From Cytobacillus purgationiresistens (GTDB lineage Bacteria; Bacillota; Bacilli; Bacillales; Cytobacillaceae), in the NCBI RefSeq assembly GCF_030813235.1, contig NZ_JAUSUB010000002.1:186001-250000 (forward strand): 64,000 bases of DNA, written 5' to 3'. Positions 41,471-50,826 of this stretch are shown here, piece by piece. Each line of letters begins with the position of its first letter. Position 1 is the stretch's first letter. A model generated the notes under the pieces. The model made no database searches and was not told the DNA's origin. It saw only the letters and a program-made list of their open reading frames with translations. Both the position numbers and the translations under genes were made by a program.

Positions 41471-41644
41471 TTATTTTTCCTCCTTAAATACTTGATCTAG
41501 GTATTCGTAAGTATCAATTAATTCCTCAAAGAAATTACTACCACTGAATGTTTTTTGATATTGATCTAGATAACTATAGAAAGGCTCTAGTTTAGGATTA
41601 TGTGGACTGAATACTGTCCTCTCCTTTGAATCAAAATATGGCAT
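41471..41644 (-). CDS. small acidic phage protein
   Basis: The ATG at 41644 follows GGAGGTTTAGAAA. The 57-residue product (MPYFDSKERTVFSPHNPKLE ... YLDQVFKEEK) is acidic and helical; its end provides the AAGGAGG ribosome site of the Gam gene. Function unknown. Confidence 0.6.
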   Translation of the reverse strand: MPYFDSKERTVFSPHNPKLEPFYSYLDQYQKTFSGSNFFEELIDTYEYLDQVFKEEK

Positions 41645-41696
41645 TTTCTAAACCTCCAGTTGATTTTTTTTACAACATTATTTAAACTGAAGTTGG

Positions 41697-41873
41697 TTAA
41701 TGTATATTAAATGTTTCTGACTCGTTGTTGGCGCAACGGGTCTTTTTTTCTGCAACATACCTTTTGTAATATGTCTTACTCGCCTTATTAGCCCAATCGG
41801 CTGCGTTAAATTTTTCTTTTAATGTCATATCAAGAGCAAATTGTAAGAACATTTCACTAATCTTAAAATTCAT
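41697..41873 (-). CDS. small phage protein of unknown function
   Basis: The ATG at 41873 overlaps the preceding stop (ATGA). The 58-residue product (MNFKISEMFLQFALDMTLKE ...) is helical. The longer frame to 41894 is less likely. Confidence 0.5.
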   Translation of the reverse strand: MNFKISEMFLQFALDMTLKEKFNAADWANKASKTYYKRYVAEKKTRCANNESETFNIH

Positions 41874-42103
41874 GCTTTCTTCCTGCATTTCCATTTATTC
41901 CAACTCCCTTTTTTGATTTTAGTTCCACACTTTGCACAAAATGGCCCGTCATAATACTTTTTAGCAAATCTAATTTTCCCTCTATGAAATGAAGATTTAT
42001 GACCACATGTTTTACATTTAAGTTTCTTCCTAGGTAATCGATCTAAGAAACTGTAATACTTGTTGTAATGATTAACCACTGTATAGCGTTTTGATTGGTT
42101 CAA
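41870..42103 (-). CDS. zinc-finger phage protein
   Basis: The 77-residue basic product has two CxxC pairs (CKTCGHKS and CAKCGTKI), a probable zinc ribbon, and a Lys/Trp-rich tail. Function unknown; a DNA- or RNA-binding role is possible. Confidence 0.6.
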   Translation of the reverse strand: MNQSKRYTVVNHYNKYYSFLDRLPRKKLKCKTCGHKSSFHRGKIRFAKKYYDGPFCAKCGTKIKKGSWNKWKCRKKA

Positions 42104-42116
42104 TTATGCCTTCCTC

Positions 42117-42302
42117 CTATCTTTCCAAATCAATATCATCTAATCCAGTCCAGTATTCATCACCCATTTCATCCTGTACTCTCACGGAAATTCCAGTTGA
42201 GTACTCCCGTGCATCCACAATTGTTAAATTGCGAGTAACCGTTGCTGTTTGTCCCACAAGGTCAGGTCTTGCTTTTGACTCTGTCCATTCCACTTTTCTC
42301 AC
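42117..42302 (-). CDS. small phage protein of unknown function
   Basis: The 61-residue product (MRKVEWTESKARPDLVGQTA ... WTGLDDIDLER) is beta-rich and looks like a small SH3-type barrel. It starts behind AAGGAGGTGAG and diverges from the plus-strand gene at 42390. Confidence 0.55.
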   Translation of the reverse strand: MRKVEWTESKARPDLVGQTATVTRNLTIVDAREYSTGISVRVQDEMGDEYWTGLDDIDLER

Positions 42303-42389
42303 CTCCTTAATTTGGTATTAATCTCAATTTAATCCACTACATCCGATTACAATTCTGTTACAATTTGCTTAGAAAGGTAGGTGATACGT

Positions 42390-42707
42390 ATGGATATGGT
42401 TCTTAACATTTGTATTTCTGATGGCTTGGAAATCATTGTTGATGGCTTTGACGATATTTCCTTTTACAATGAAATACCTAATATTGAAGTAACTCATTCA
42501 GGTTATTCTTGGCAAAAGGACTACTACAATGAGTTAATGAACAATCTAACTAGATACAAGTTCATTGGTATTGAACGGAATGATTCAAGTCATAAGATGG
42601 AATATAGAACTCATTCTTTCGCTTTCAAAAACACAAATTTCGAAGGAAACAAACCATTGATTTTACAGACAAATTGCATTACAACAATCATTGACATGTA
42701 TGGTTAA
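42390..42707 (+). CDS. small protein of unknown function (plus-strand)
   Basis: The ATG at 42390 has AGGTAGGTGAT upstream. The 105-residue product is mixed alpha/beta (DMVLNICISDGLEIIVDGFD ... FEGNKPLILQTNCITTIID). It has its own terminator and lies against the early operon, so it may be expressed in the lysogen. No family recognised. Confidence 0.55.
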   Translation: MDMVLNICISDGLEIIVDGFDDISFYNEIPNIEVTHSGYSWQKDYYNELMNNLTRYKFIGIERNDSSHKMEYRTHSFAFKNTNFEGNKPLILQTNCITTIIDMYG

Positions 42708-42714
42708 ATATTTT

Positions 42715-42740
42715 GGGCAGACTATTTTAGTCTGCTTTTT
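42715..42740 (+). terminator. terminator of the 42.4-kb plus-strand gene
   Basis: GCAGACTA pairs perfectly with TAGTCTGC around TTT and is followed by six T. It overlaps the end of the convergent gene at 42727. Confidence 0.85.
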
Positions 42741-42885
42741 TATTTGCTGATATGTGCCAACATCTTTCTAAAAAAGTTTCTTTTGCTTTTTCTAACACTT
42801 CTAAAGCTTCTAATGCACTAGATTCACTTTCAACTAAAGTGCCAACAATTTTTGAAATAGTAGTTATTTTTTTGCTCTCTTCCAC
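42727..42885 (-). CDS. small phage protein of unknown function
   Basis: The GTG at 42885 follows GGGAGGTGAGCATA. The 52-residue product is a charged helix (EESKKITTISKIVGTLVESE ...). Its 3' end runs through the terminator hairpin of the convergent gene. Function unknown. Confidence 0.5.
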   Translation of the reverse strand: MEESKKITTISKIVGTLVESESSALEALEVLEKAKETFLERCWHISANKKAD

Positions 42886-42977
42886 TATGCTCACCTCCCT
42901 TCAAGTAGAACTGATTTCGTTCTTCAAATTTCGCAATGATGGTAAAAAGAGAAAGCCATTTCTGGCTGGCTGCCAAA

Positions 42978-43115
42978 CTATTTATCTCCTACACTTATAT
43001 GTTGTCCATATCTTAAAGCTGTAATTTTTATTTCCTTTCCATACTTCCTAGATAAGATGCTTTCAAAAATAGGTTTTAATTTAAGAAGTTTTTCTTCCGT
43101 CATGTTTAACTTCAC
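42978..43115 (-). CDS. small phage protein of unknown function
   Basis: The GTG at 43115 follows AGAGGTGATCAGA. The 45-residue basic product starts MKLNMTEEKLLKLKPIFESI. It lies between the Cro-like gene and the next small gene. Function unknown. Confidence 0.5.
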   Translation of the reverse strand: MKLNMTEEKLLKLKPIFESILSRKYGKEIKITALRYGQHISVGDK

Positions 43116-43150
43116 TCTGATCACCTCTTGATAAAACATATGCTGAACTT

Positions 43151-43441
43151 TCATGAGGACTGCTCTACAATTTCAGCTTTCTTTAACATTTCAATTCTTC
43201 TATTAATCTCCTTTCGTATTAGTACGATTTTTTCGTACTTAGGACCAAAAAAAATGTCCTCGTAAGCTAAATTGAACAGGTACATGTACTTTTTAATTAA
43301 ATCTTCTGGTAGATTCGAAGAATCTTGTTCATATAGCCAGAGTGTTTTAGGTGAGACATGTAGAATATCTGTTGCAAACTTTGCCTGACTATACCCAGTT
43401 CGTTCGCGAAGCTCACTTATTGCCCATTGTGTAGTTATCAA
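43151..43441 (-). CDS. XRE-family (Cro-like) regulator
   Basis: The 96-residue product contains a helix-turn-helix of the XRE type (ELRERTGYSQAKFATDILHVSPKTLWLYEQ). It is transcribed away from the CI-like repressor gene, in the position of Cro. It should bind the palindromic operators of the intergenic region, one of which also lies inside this gene. Confidence 0.8.
   Translation of the reverse strand: MITTQWAISELRERTGYSQAKFATDILHVSPKTLWLYEQDSSNLPEDLIKKYMYLFNLAYEDIFFGPKYEKIVLIRKEINRRIEMLKKAEIVEQSS
43222..43238. promoter_or_regulatory. repressor operator inside the Cro-like gene
   Basis: GTACGA-TTTTT-TCGTAC is a perfect 17-bp palindrome of the same size and core as the intergenic operator at 43531. 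Confidence 0.55.
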
Positions 43442-43502
43442 TGTTATCTCCTCCTTATGCTTTCCATGATATTACTAATTTTCTGCAATTACAATATCAA
43501 AA

Positions 43503-43547
43503 TACGAAAAAATCATACAAAAATTATTCTTTACGAATTTTTCGTAA
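43503..43547. promoter_or_regulatory. divergent lysogeny operator region
   Basis: TTACGAA-TTT-TTCGTAA (43531-43547) is a perfect palindrome; TACGAAAAAATCATA (43503-43517) is a weaker copy 28 bp away. Both lie between the divergent Cro-like and CI-like genes. Confidence 0.65.
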
Positions 43548-43600
43548 TATGGTAATGTAAATATGCAATAACAAATTATAATTTAAAGGTGGTGAAATTA

Positions 43601-44281
43601 ATGATTGAGGAACAAAAGAAAGTGATTGTAAGAAATATAAAGAAATTACTTAAAGAAAATAAAATGACTCAATCTGATCTTGCTGAAAAAATTGAAATTG
43701 CTAAAAGTACTATGAGCGATTACATGAATTACAGAGCAAAGCCTAGTTCGGGTGTTCTGGAAAAAATGGCTAGAGTATTTGGTGTTACAAAATCTGATAT
43801 TGATACAACTTATAAAAATATGCAAGTTGGCATTATTGCTAACGAATTGGTACTTAACGAAAGGGATACATCGTATGAAGCAAGCGAGATTAAGATACCT
43901 ATTATTGGTAAGATATCAGCTGGACAGCCAATAGAAGCGATTGAAGATATAGTCGATGAAGTTTATCCATCATATGATATCGCTAATCCTAGTGAGGTTT
44001 TTGGGTTAGTTGTTCATGGTGAGAGTATGAATAAAATTGCCCCTTCAGGAAATTACGCTATTATTAGGAAACAACAAGAAGTCGAAAACGGTGAAATTGC
44101 GGCAGTTATAGTGAATGGACATTTTGCAACTCTTAAAAAAGTATATAAATTTACAGATTTAATAATTTTAGAACCGTATTCATATGATGAAAGATATACT
44201 GATCAAAAATATAGTCAAGAGAATTGTGATGATATAAAAATAATAGGTAAATTTCTATATACTGTAAGTCCAATGTTTTAA
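43601..44281 (+). CDS. CI-like phage repressor with LexA/S24 peptidase domain
   Basis: The ATG at 43601 follows AAAGGTGGTGAAATT. The 226-residue product has an N-terminal helix-turn-helix (MTQSDLAEKIEIAKSTMSDYM) and a C-terminal S24 domain with the catalytic serine (VHGESMNKIAPSGNY) and lysine (ATLKKVYKF). RecA-stimulated self-cleavage after DNA damage would induce the prophage. The linker contains KISAGQPIEAIED, close to the usual cleavage zone. Confidence 0.9.
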   Translation: MIEEQKKVIVRNIKKLLKENKMTQSDLAEKIEIAKSTMSDYMNYRAKPSSGVLEKMARVFGVTKSDIDTTYKNMQVGIIANELVLNERDTSYEASEIKIPIIGKISAGQPIEAIEDIVDEVYPSYDIANPSEVFGLVVHGESMNKIAPSGNYAIIRKQQEVENGEIAAVIVNGHFATLKKVYKFTDLIILEPYSYDERYTDQKYSQENCDDIKIIGKFLYTVSPMF

Positions 44282-44296
44282 TAAGGTGGTGGGAAG

Positions 44297-44515
44297 GTGT
44301 TTGATGTCGGCAAATGCCGACTAAATGAAATCCTAGTGCACAAAAAGATATCACAAGTTGAATTGGCAGATAAACTTGGCATGAAGAAACAGCAGATTAA
44401 TGCATATGCAACTAATGAAACCATTATGTCTTTAAAAACAGCAAAGAATATTTCAAATCAACTAAATGTACACATTGATGATTTATACGATTTCGTTTGG
44501 TCGGATAAACAGTGA
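44297..44515 (+). CDS. small XRE-family regulator
   Basis: The GTG start at 44297 follows AAGGTGGTGGGAAG. The 72-residue product is a single helix-turn-helix domain (KKISQVELADKLGMKKQQINAYA). It is co-oriented with the repressor and the recombinase and may tune the lysogeny switch or recombinase expression. Confidence 0.75.
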   Translation: MFDVGKCRLNEILVHKKISQVELADKLGMKKQQINAYATNETIMSLKTAKNISNQLNVHIDDLYDFVWSDKQ

Positions 44516-44622
44516 GTTTATCTCACTGGAGGCCAGAGTCAAGTACTTACTTTACCCACAATTTTTTTCTTCCAATACATAATTCCCATTTCATAAACAA
44601 TAATCTTAAACGAGGTGAGAAA

Positions 44623-46038
44623 ATGAAGGCAGTTATATATATACGTGTGTCTACTGAAGAACAAGCAAAGCATGGTTATTCAATAGCAGCACAACAAGAA
44701 AAATTAGAAGCTTTCTGCCTTTCTCAAGGTTGGGAAATCTCAAATATTTATATCGATGATGGTTATTCTGCTAAAGATCTAAATAGGCTTAAATTCAATA
44801 TCATGATGGAGGAAATTAGAAAAGGCGGAATAGATGTATTACTTGTTTATCGATTAGACAGGTTAACTAGATCAGTAGTGGACTTATATAGTATTTTAAA
44901 AATATTAGATGAGTACAATTGTAATTTTAAAAGTGCAACAGAAGTGTATGATACAACTAATGCGATGGGTCGTCTTTTCATTACTTTAGTTGCTGCAATA
45001 GCCCAATGGGAACGAGAAAATCTAGCTGAGAGAGTTCGACTTGGTATGGAGAAAAAAGCTAAATTAGGGCTTTGGAAAGGCGGAACTCCCCCTTACGGAT
45101 ATAAACTTGAAGAAAAGAAATTAGTTATAAATCACAAAGAAGAAAAAGTGGTAAAAGAAATATTTAACTTTGCTGCTAGAAAAGGATTCTATAGTATTGC
45201 AAAAATTTTGACCGATAAGGGATATCCAACGAGATCAGGCAATAACTGGCACGTTGACTCAGTAAGAGATATTGCAAATAATCCAACTTATGCAGGATAC
45301 CTTACTTTTAGTGAGAGCATTAAAGAGTATAAAAAGAAAGCAAAGGAAAAAAAATTAATTGAAGGTAAACATCCAAGGATTATTGAGCGAGAAGACTTTT
45401 GGGAATTACAAAATATCTTAGAGAAAAGAAAAGGCAGCGGTAGCAAAAGAGAAACAAGCAATTATTACTTCTCCTCAATATTAAAATGTGCACGATGCGG
45501 ACACTCAATGTCTGGTCACAAATCTGGCCAATATAAGACATATCGATGTTCAGGAAAAAAGGCTGGTAAAAAGTGCTCAAGCCATATTATTTTAGAGAAA
45601 AATCTTGTTACTACAGTATTTAGCGAATTCAAAATTGAAAATTTTTATAATAAAACTGAGGCCGAAGATGTTTCTATTGATAAGGTAGAAAACATTGAAA
45701 GAGAAATAAAACACATTGAGAAACTTATTAATAAGCAAAAAGAAATGTTTGAAAAAGATATTATCGATATCGATGAATTAATTCAAAAAACTGAGCACTT
45801 AAGATTAAATGAGAAAAAACTGGCAAAAGAACTTAAACATATAAATCAAAATGCTATTGAAAACACAGATGAGATTACATTTTTAATTGAAAATATTGAT
45901 TCTCTATGGAAACATGCAGATGAAAGTGAAAAAAAACAAATAATGAATACATTGTTCGATCAAATTGTCATTGATACAAAAGAGGATTACAACCCTAAAC
46001 ATGGTGCTAGAGAGATAGTAATCGTTTCAATGAAATAA
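44623..46038 (+). CDS. large serine recombinase (phage integrase)
   Basis: The ATG at 44623 follows AACGAGGTGAGAAA; the frame is open from 44512. The 471-residue product has the resolvase catalytic domain with the nucleophile in YIRVSTEEQAKHGYSI, the arginines of YRLDRLTRS, the recombinase domain (about 160-270) and a zinc ribbon (LKCARCGHSMSG ... YRCSGKK). The C-terminus is a coiled coil. It integrates the phage at attB without host factors. It ends 7 bp before the truncated transporter gene, marking the right prophage end. Confidence 0.92.
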   Translation: MKAVIYIRVSTEEQAKHGYSIAAQQEKLEAFCLSQGWEISNIYIDDGYSAKDLNRLKFNIMMEEIRKGGIDVLLVYRLDRLTRSVVDLYSILKILDEYNCNFKSATEVYDTTNAMGRLFITLVAAIAQWERENLAERVRLGMEKKAKLGLWKGGTPPYGYKLEEKKLVINHKEEKVVKEIFNFAARKGFYSIAKILTDKGYPTRSGNNWHVDSVRDIANNPTYAGYLTFSESIKEYKKKAKEKKLIEGKHPRIIEREDFWELQNILEKRKGSGSKRETSNYYFSSILKCARCGHSMSGHKSGQYKTYRCSGKKAGKKCSSHIILEKNLVTTVFSEFKIENFYNKTEAEDVSIDKVENIEREIKHIEKLINKQKEMFEKDIIDIDELIQKTEHLRLNEKKLAKELKHINQNAIENTDEITFLIENIDSLWKHADESEKKQIMNTLFDQIVIDTKEDYNPKHGAREIVIVSMK

Positions 46039-46060
46039 CAATGTCTTACATTGGTGCTAG
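46020..46060. other. probable right attachment site (attR)
   Basis: The recombinase stop and the transporter stop are 7 bp apart here, and the transporter loses its C-terminus at this point. Serine-recombinase att cores are very short, and no matching attL could be found in the left part of the window. Confidence 0.5.
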
Positions 46061-47335
46061 TGTACCTCCGCCAACCCATATCGCAGCAATCTGACCAAGC
46101 GCTGTTAAAGTTGCCGCTCCTGCTCCAATGGCAGTTGCAAATAAATTAGCGATCGAGCCTGCAAGGGAGATTCCTGAAAATCCTGATCCATCTAAGCCTG
46201 TTATTGCCCCAACAACTGTTAATGTAACAGCGCCCACTTGTGCGGATAATGGCACAATAGAAGCAAGAGCAACACCCAGATCATTGACAATCCCATGGGA
46301 TGCAGATGGGAGAAAATCTCCTATAATCGTTTGAAAACCTGCATCTCCAAGATAAAAGAAAGCAGCGATTGGAATAACAGGACCAAACACTTTAAACCCA
46401 AACTGAAATCCATCAATTAAATAGGCAGTCGTTTTTTCGAGGCCTTTGTTTTTATGGGTGAAAAGTGTGATAAGAATAAGGATAAAGATCGCTGTCCCGC
46501 CGACCAAAGCAGTTGCGTCTCCACCTTGTAAATCCAGCATAAACATGGCTACTACATCTGCCGTAAATAGCAAAGGAATAAGTAGTGCAAAAAACCTTTT
46601 TTGTTTGATTGATAATCGATCCTGATATTCCTTTTCTTGATTAGCATCTAGTGAGGTTTGTGACGTAACGCCGGTAGTGGATGTTAATTTACCGGATTTC
46701 ATATCTCTCTTAATTAAATAAAAAGCTGTTAAAGTTGTAACCATACCCATAACAATCACAAGCGGTATGCTTGCTGATATAACCTCTCCTACCGGCAAGC
46801 CTGCTGCATCTGCCGTTAATTTGGGCGCCGCCTGTATGACAAAATCACCTGATAAAGCTATTCCATGACCGAAAAGGTTCATCGCCATCGCTACACCGAG
46901 TGCTGGCAGCCCTGCACGAAGAGCTACCGGAAGCAGCACCGCTCCAATTAATGCCACTGCAGGTGAAGGCCAGAAAAACCAGGAAATCACCATCATTAAT
47001 ATACCAATAATCCAATAAGCAAGTGCAGGGGTCTTTATCAATCTAGTAAACGGAGATATCATGACATCATTGATTCCAGTAGACGTAAGCGTTCTACTCA
47101 TTCCAACAATAATAGAGATAACCAATATCGTTGAGAGCAGCTCTGTGATGGCGAAGATAAAACTGCCAAATATACTGCTAATAGACGTACTCAAAGAGCC
47201 AGTAGCAGTGATAGCAATAATAAATATACCGACAATGCATATAAACGTCGTATCACGTCTCATGACCATAAAACCAATAATCAATACAATAAAAAGAACA
47301 TATATCCAGTGGAGTGCTGTTAACTCTACCCCCAT
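46046..47335 (-). pseudogene. yhfA: YhfA-like membrane transporter, C-terminus cut off by prophage integration
   Basis: The ATG at 47335 has AAGGAG 8 bp upstream. About 429 residues remain, with many membrane segments and the GGG-rich motif near the end (AAIWVGGGTLAPM-stop). Bacillus subtilis YhfA, which follows ecsC/yhaA in the chromosome, is as I recall about 460 residues and similar proteins continue past the GGGTL motif. The present stop lies at the phage junction, so roughly 30-40 residues are replaced by phage-derived codons. Substrate unknown (putative ion or organic-acid permease). Whether the shortened protein still works is open. Confidence 0.65.
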
Positions 47336-47533
47336 CCCTCTTACTCCTTCCTCATCCCTGAAAATAGGCATTTATCCCATTTGGTTTACTATAGGGTATG
47401 AGAGTGAAAAAAAGATGTGAGAAGCTATGGTTTGTCCGTTCAAAAAGAATCATTAGACAATTTTTTTCTTTATTACGATCATTTCCCGGGGAATAGGTCG
47501 ATTGATGTCGAAGAATCATCATTCTTATAATAA

Positions 47534-47575
47534 AAAACAACACCCTGATGCTTTAGAAGCGAGGCGTTGTTTTTA
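47534..47575 (-). terminator. terminator of the ecs operon
   Basis: AAACAACGCC and GGTGTTGTTT pair around a loop, followed by T-rich sequence on the minus strand; the hairpin overlaps the end of ecsC. Confidence 0.65.
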
Positions 47576-48281
47576 GTGTGCGTAAGCGATAGCAATTTTT
47601 TGCTGTTTCTCCCAATTGATCTAATAAATTGTAGTTGGCATAAGCACCTATTACAGCACCAACACCTGGCAATAATTGCAGCACCTTCACCAAATCGATA
47701 TGATCGCGATATTCTTGCTGGAACTGGCGCCAGTCCATATCTGCCAGTCCTTCCTTTTTATTGTCCCATTCTTCAATCGTCTGCAGAGTTTCTCTTCTCT
47801 TCTCATCGCTGGAAAAGGCAAGTTGGAAAATATGAAGCAAAAATAAGCGTTCCTCATATTCAGTCGTATCATATCCGTATATGGAGGCTGACTCAAAGAG
47901 AAATTTCATCTTGATTGACAGAAGCAAAGGAAAGTCTGCCATTCCAAGAAAGATGCCTCCTGCTCCCGTTCCTGCACCTTCAATCGTTGCCGTTTTTCGG
48001 TAAGACGCCAGCTTTTCATCCAGTTTCTTATCCTTTTGTTCCAATGATAATCCTTCAGATTGCAATTTTTTTGTCGTTATATTAGAACCAGCAAGTGTGA
48101 CCTTAACCATATGCTTAATTCCATCGGTAATCACTTGATGAGCTTTTTCTGGTATATAATGATTCATTTTATTTTGCGCCTTTTTCGAAACACGATTGAG
48201 TAAGCGGGATTTCTTTGTTAATTTAAATTTCCAATCCTGTACTTCTCGATATATGCTTTGCTCATATTCGTTCATTGTCAT
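47553..48281 (-). CDS. ecsC: EcsC-family protein
   Basis: The ATG at 48281 has GGGAGG 5 bp upstream. The 242-residue product shows the EcsC pattern: an N-terminal helix, GAGTGAGGIFLGMADFPLLLSIKMKFL in the middle and LLPGVGAVIGAYANYNLLDQLGETAKNCYRLR at the end. It is the third gene of the ecs cluster; its exact role is not known. Confidence 0.9.
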   Translation of the reverse strand: MTMNEYEQSIYREVQDWKFKLTKKSRLLNRVSKKAQNKMNHYIPEKAHQVITDGIKHMVKVTLAGSNITTKKLQSEGLSLEQKDKKLDEKLASYRKTATIEGAGTGAGGIFLGMADFPLLLSIKMKFLFESASIYGYDTTEYEERLFLLHIFQLAFSSDEKRRETLQTIEEWDNKKEGLADMDWRQFQQEYRDHIDLVKVLQLLPGVGAVIGAYANYNLLDQLGETAKNCYRLRTLKTTPRF

Positions 48282-48346
48282 TACGCCTCCCATACAAATA
48301 ATATACGGGAGAAGCAAGATAAAGTTTCACTTGATTAAATCATTCT

Positions 48347-49558
48347 TTAAGATCGCAACCTTTTCACGATATACATATTGACATAAAAATAAGAAAACGC
48401 CAGACCGGCAGCGAGTGCGGCCACACCAATAAGAAAATCTCCTTTTATAAATAAGACTACACCAAATATTAAGGCTTGAAGGTTCAAGATATTCGCAAGC
48501 AGACTTTTAAAAGACTTTTCCTTGCTTGCATGATCAACTGGATACAATCCGATCCATAGTTTATTTTGGTGATGTTTCCATAAAGGCAAAAGCTGAAACC
48601 CAGTTAAATACATGAAAAGGACGGCAAAAAGCACTTGACCAAACCCAAAAGAGATAAAGTAAATAACTGCCCCGCCAATAAGAGACAAACGAATGAATAA
48701 TCCAAAGTAATCCCCTGCACGTAAAAATGTGCGTGTATAGAGGTGGCTATACGTTTTCTTTTGATCAAATGACAACCCTGCAACAATCCAATCAAGCCAT
48801 TTGCGTCTTTTAATTCTATCCTTTAAATGCGGCACATCCGTAAACATATTTGCCAATCGATAAAAGGAAGCCATTCTTCTTTCCTCAGTATCAATTAAAT
48901 ATTCCCACTTTAGACCCTTTTCCTTTGTTTTCATATGGAAATAGAAGTATAACAGCAGCTGTATGGCTCCAACGACGATTATGAAAATCGGATTTGCTCC
49001 TGCAAATAATAAATATAAGAAGACAGTATTAACTGAAAATCTAACGATAGAATCAAATATATGAACATTTGTTTCAGTAAAAAACTGTACGCGCCACCGA
49101 ATCATTAAATTTACCAGCTTTACTGCTAATAGAATCAATAAAAACGGTAGAAACGAACTAAATTGCCCATTATTCACACTTGCATACATAGGCATAAAAA
49201 CACCTAATCCGATAATAATTAGGTATGCTTGAAACAAAAAGCTTACGATTGTTGCCTTTGTAAAATAACGATTCAACCTCTCCTCAAGCGGTAAGAGAAA
49301 CACTCGATCCGCTTCCTCAAGAAAGCTATAAATAGGGCTATATGTAATTAATAAACCGAGTATAACCGCCATTATTATGGCAACGGGATAATCTGGCGGG
49401 AGCTGCTTGACCCATTCTTGATAATAATAGGCAGCGGTCCCAAGCAGGAATACCATAACGATAAGTATATGCCCATTAAAAATATATTTTAAATAACGGC
49501 TTAGCTCCTTTACCCTTTTACTGAGCCGATTTTTCCACAATATTTGTTCATTAAACAT
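48347..49558 (-). CDS. ecsB: EcsB, membrane subunit of the Ecs ABC transporter
   Basis: The 403-residue product has about eight to ten hydrophobic segments arranged in pairs (for example IFNGHILIVMVFLLGTAAYY and FLIGVAALAAGLAFSYFYVNMYI) and the EcsB pattern. It forms the channel of an ABC transporter that influences protein secretion, intramembrane proteolysis by RasP and sporulation in Bacillus subtilis. Overlaps ecsA by 8 bp. Confidence 0.92.
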   Translation of the reverse strand: MFNEQILWKNRLSKRVKELSRYLKYIFNGHILIVMVFLLGTAAYYYQEWVKQLPPDYPVAIIMAVILGLLITYSPIYSFLEEADRVFLLPLEERLNRYFTKATIVSFLFQAYLIIIGLGVFMPMYASVNNGQFSSFLPFLLILLAVKLVNLMIRWRVQFFTETNVHIFDSIVRFSVNTVFLYLLFAGANPIFIIVVGAIQLLLYFYFHMKTKEKGLKWEYLIDTEERRMASFYRLANMFTDVPHLKDRIKRRKWLDWIVAGLSFDQKKTYSHLYTRTFLRAGDYFGLFIRLSLIGGAVIYFISFGFGQVLFAVLFMYLTGFQLLPLWKHHQNKLWIGLYPVDHASKEKSFKSLLANILNLQALIFGVVLFIKGDFLIGVAALAAGLAFSYFYVNMYIVKRLRS

Positions 49559-50291
49559 AATCTTCTTCCTTTGTTAACTGGATATATAAATCATCAAGTG
49601 TCGCACCTGGCATAGAGAATTGCTCTCTTAACTCTGCTAACGTCCCTTTTGCCCTTACCTTTCCTTCATGAAGAATAACGAAACGATCACAGTACCTTTC
49701 GGCAGTGGCTAGAATATGGGTGGACATTAGAATACCTGCACCACTATCTTTTACCTTTTCCATTAAATCCAATAATGACTGAATGCCAAGGGGGTCAAGT
49801 CCAACAAATGGTTCATCCACAATATACAAGGAAGGCTGAACTAGGAAAGCGCACATAATCATCACCTTTTGCTTCATTCCTTTTGAGAAATGTGCAGGGA
49901 ACCATTTCAAGCGTTTCTCCATTCGAAATTCTTTTAAAAGTTGTGTTTTTCTCTCCTTGTACTCAGCTTGATCTACACCGTATGCCATCGCTGTCATATC
50001 CAAATGCTCATCCAGTGTCAATTCATCATACAAAATCGGAGTTTCCGGTACAAATGTAAACTGTTTACGATATTCTTCTTTGTCCTTTAAAAAGGCATTG
50101 CCCTTTATTTTAATTTCACCTTTATGAGGTTCCATTAACCCTATAACATGCTTAATGGTCGTACTTTTCCCTGCTCCATTTAATCCGATAAGTCCTACGA
50201 TTTCATTTGCATTTACATCAAAGGAAATCTCTTTTAAAACAGGGTTTCTCGTGTATCCTCCTGTTACCTGATTGATTTCCAAAAGAGCCAT
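49551..50291 (-). CDS. ecsA: EcsA, ATP-binding subunit of the Ecs ABC transporter
   Basis: The ATG at 50291 follows AAGGAC. The 246-residue product has Walker A (GLIGLNGAGKSTTIKH), the ABC signature (HFSKGMKQKVM), Walker B (LYIVDEPFVGLDPLG) and the switch histidine (MSTHIL). It energises EcsB. Confidence 0.95.
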   Translation of the reverse strand: MALLEINQVTGGYTRNPVLKEISFDVNANEIVGLIGLNGAGKSTTIKHVIGLMEPHKGEIKIKGNAFLKDKEEYRKQFTFVPETPILYDELTLDEHLDMTAMAYGVDQAEYKERKTQLLKEFRMEKRLKWFPAHFSKGMKQKVMIMCAFLVQPSLYIVDEPFVGLDPLGIQSLLDLMEKVKDSGAGILMSTHILATAERYCDRFVILHEGKVRAKGTLAELREQFSMPGATLDDLYIQLTKEEDYV

Positions 50292-50297
50292 AACCAA

Positions 50298-50826
50298 CGT
50301 CCTTCCTATTTTAAAAAAGTTATTCTTACCCTCTATTGTAAAAAATGCAAATGCACCTTGTCCAGATTAAGCCGATTACATTTTACTTAAGATTTTTTTA
50401 TCTGCATATTTAATATCAAAACGGACATTCTAATCTTTGAAGGGGAACAAAATCAAATAATCATCAACAGATGATTAACTATTTGAGATGAGGTGTCTAC
50501 AGCAGACAAGTTCCTTTCAAAGACGATTGCTTCTTACGTGACTAACAAGGAGATGTTTTTATTGCATACAAGTAATGAAAACCCACTGATCATTTTTTAA
50601 ACACAAGGCCGCTTTACCCAAAAGTGGTCTGCCTAATCATTTTATTAAATGAGGTGTTTATTAAATACGACAATCAATGCCTTATAAGTTGTGAAACCTA
50701 TATAGGATAGATCGTCACACCAAGATCATTAAACTCAATAACACAGGTTCATTACCAAATGAGGTGTTTGTTAAAGAGTATTTCCTGAAATAGAAACGTT
50801 TATATTGAAGCTTTCCCCTTCATTTC
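50298..50826. other. ecsA-hit intergenic region with short repeats
   Basis: The divergent region is over 600 bp long. It contains AAATGAGGTGTTT followed by ATTAAA or GTTAAA at 50647-50665 and 50757-50775, and a weaker copy, ATGAGGTGT, at 50488-50496. No protein-coding gene is convincing; a 36-codon frame from GTG at 50493 has no clear ribosome site. A strong terminator follows at 50827, so a non-coding transcript or leader RNA is possible. Confidence 0.45.
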
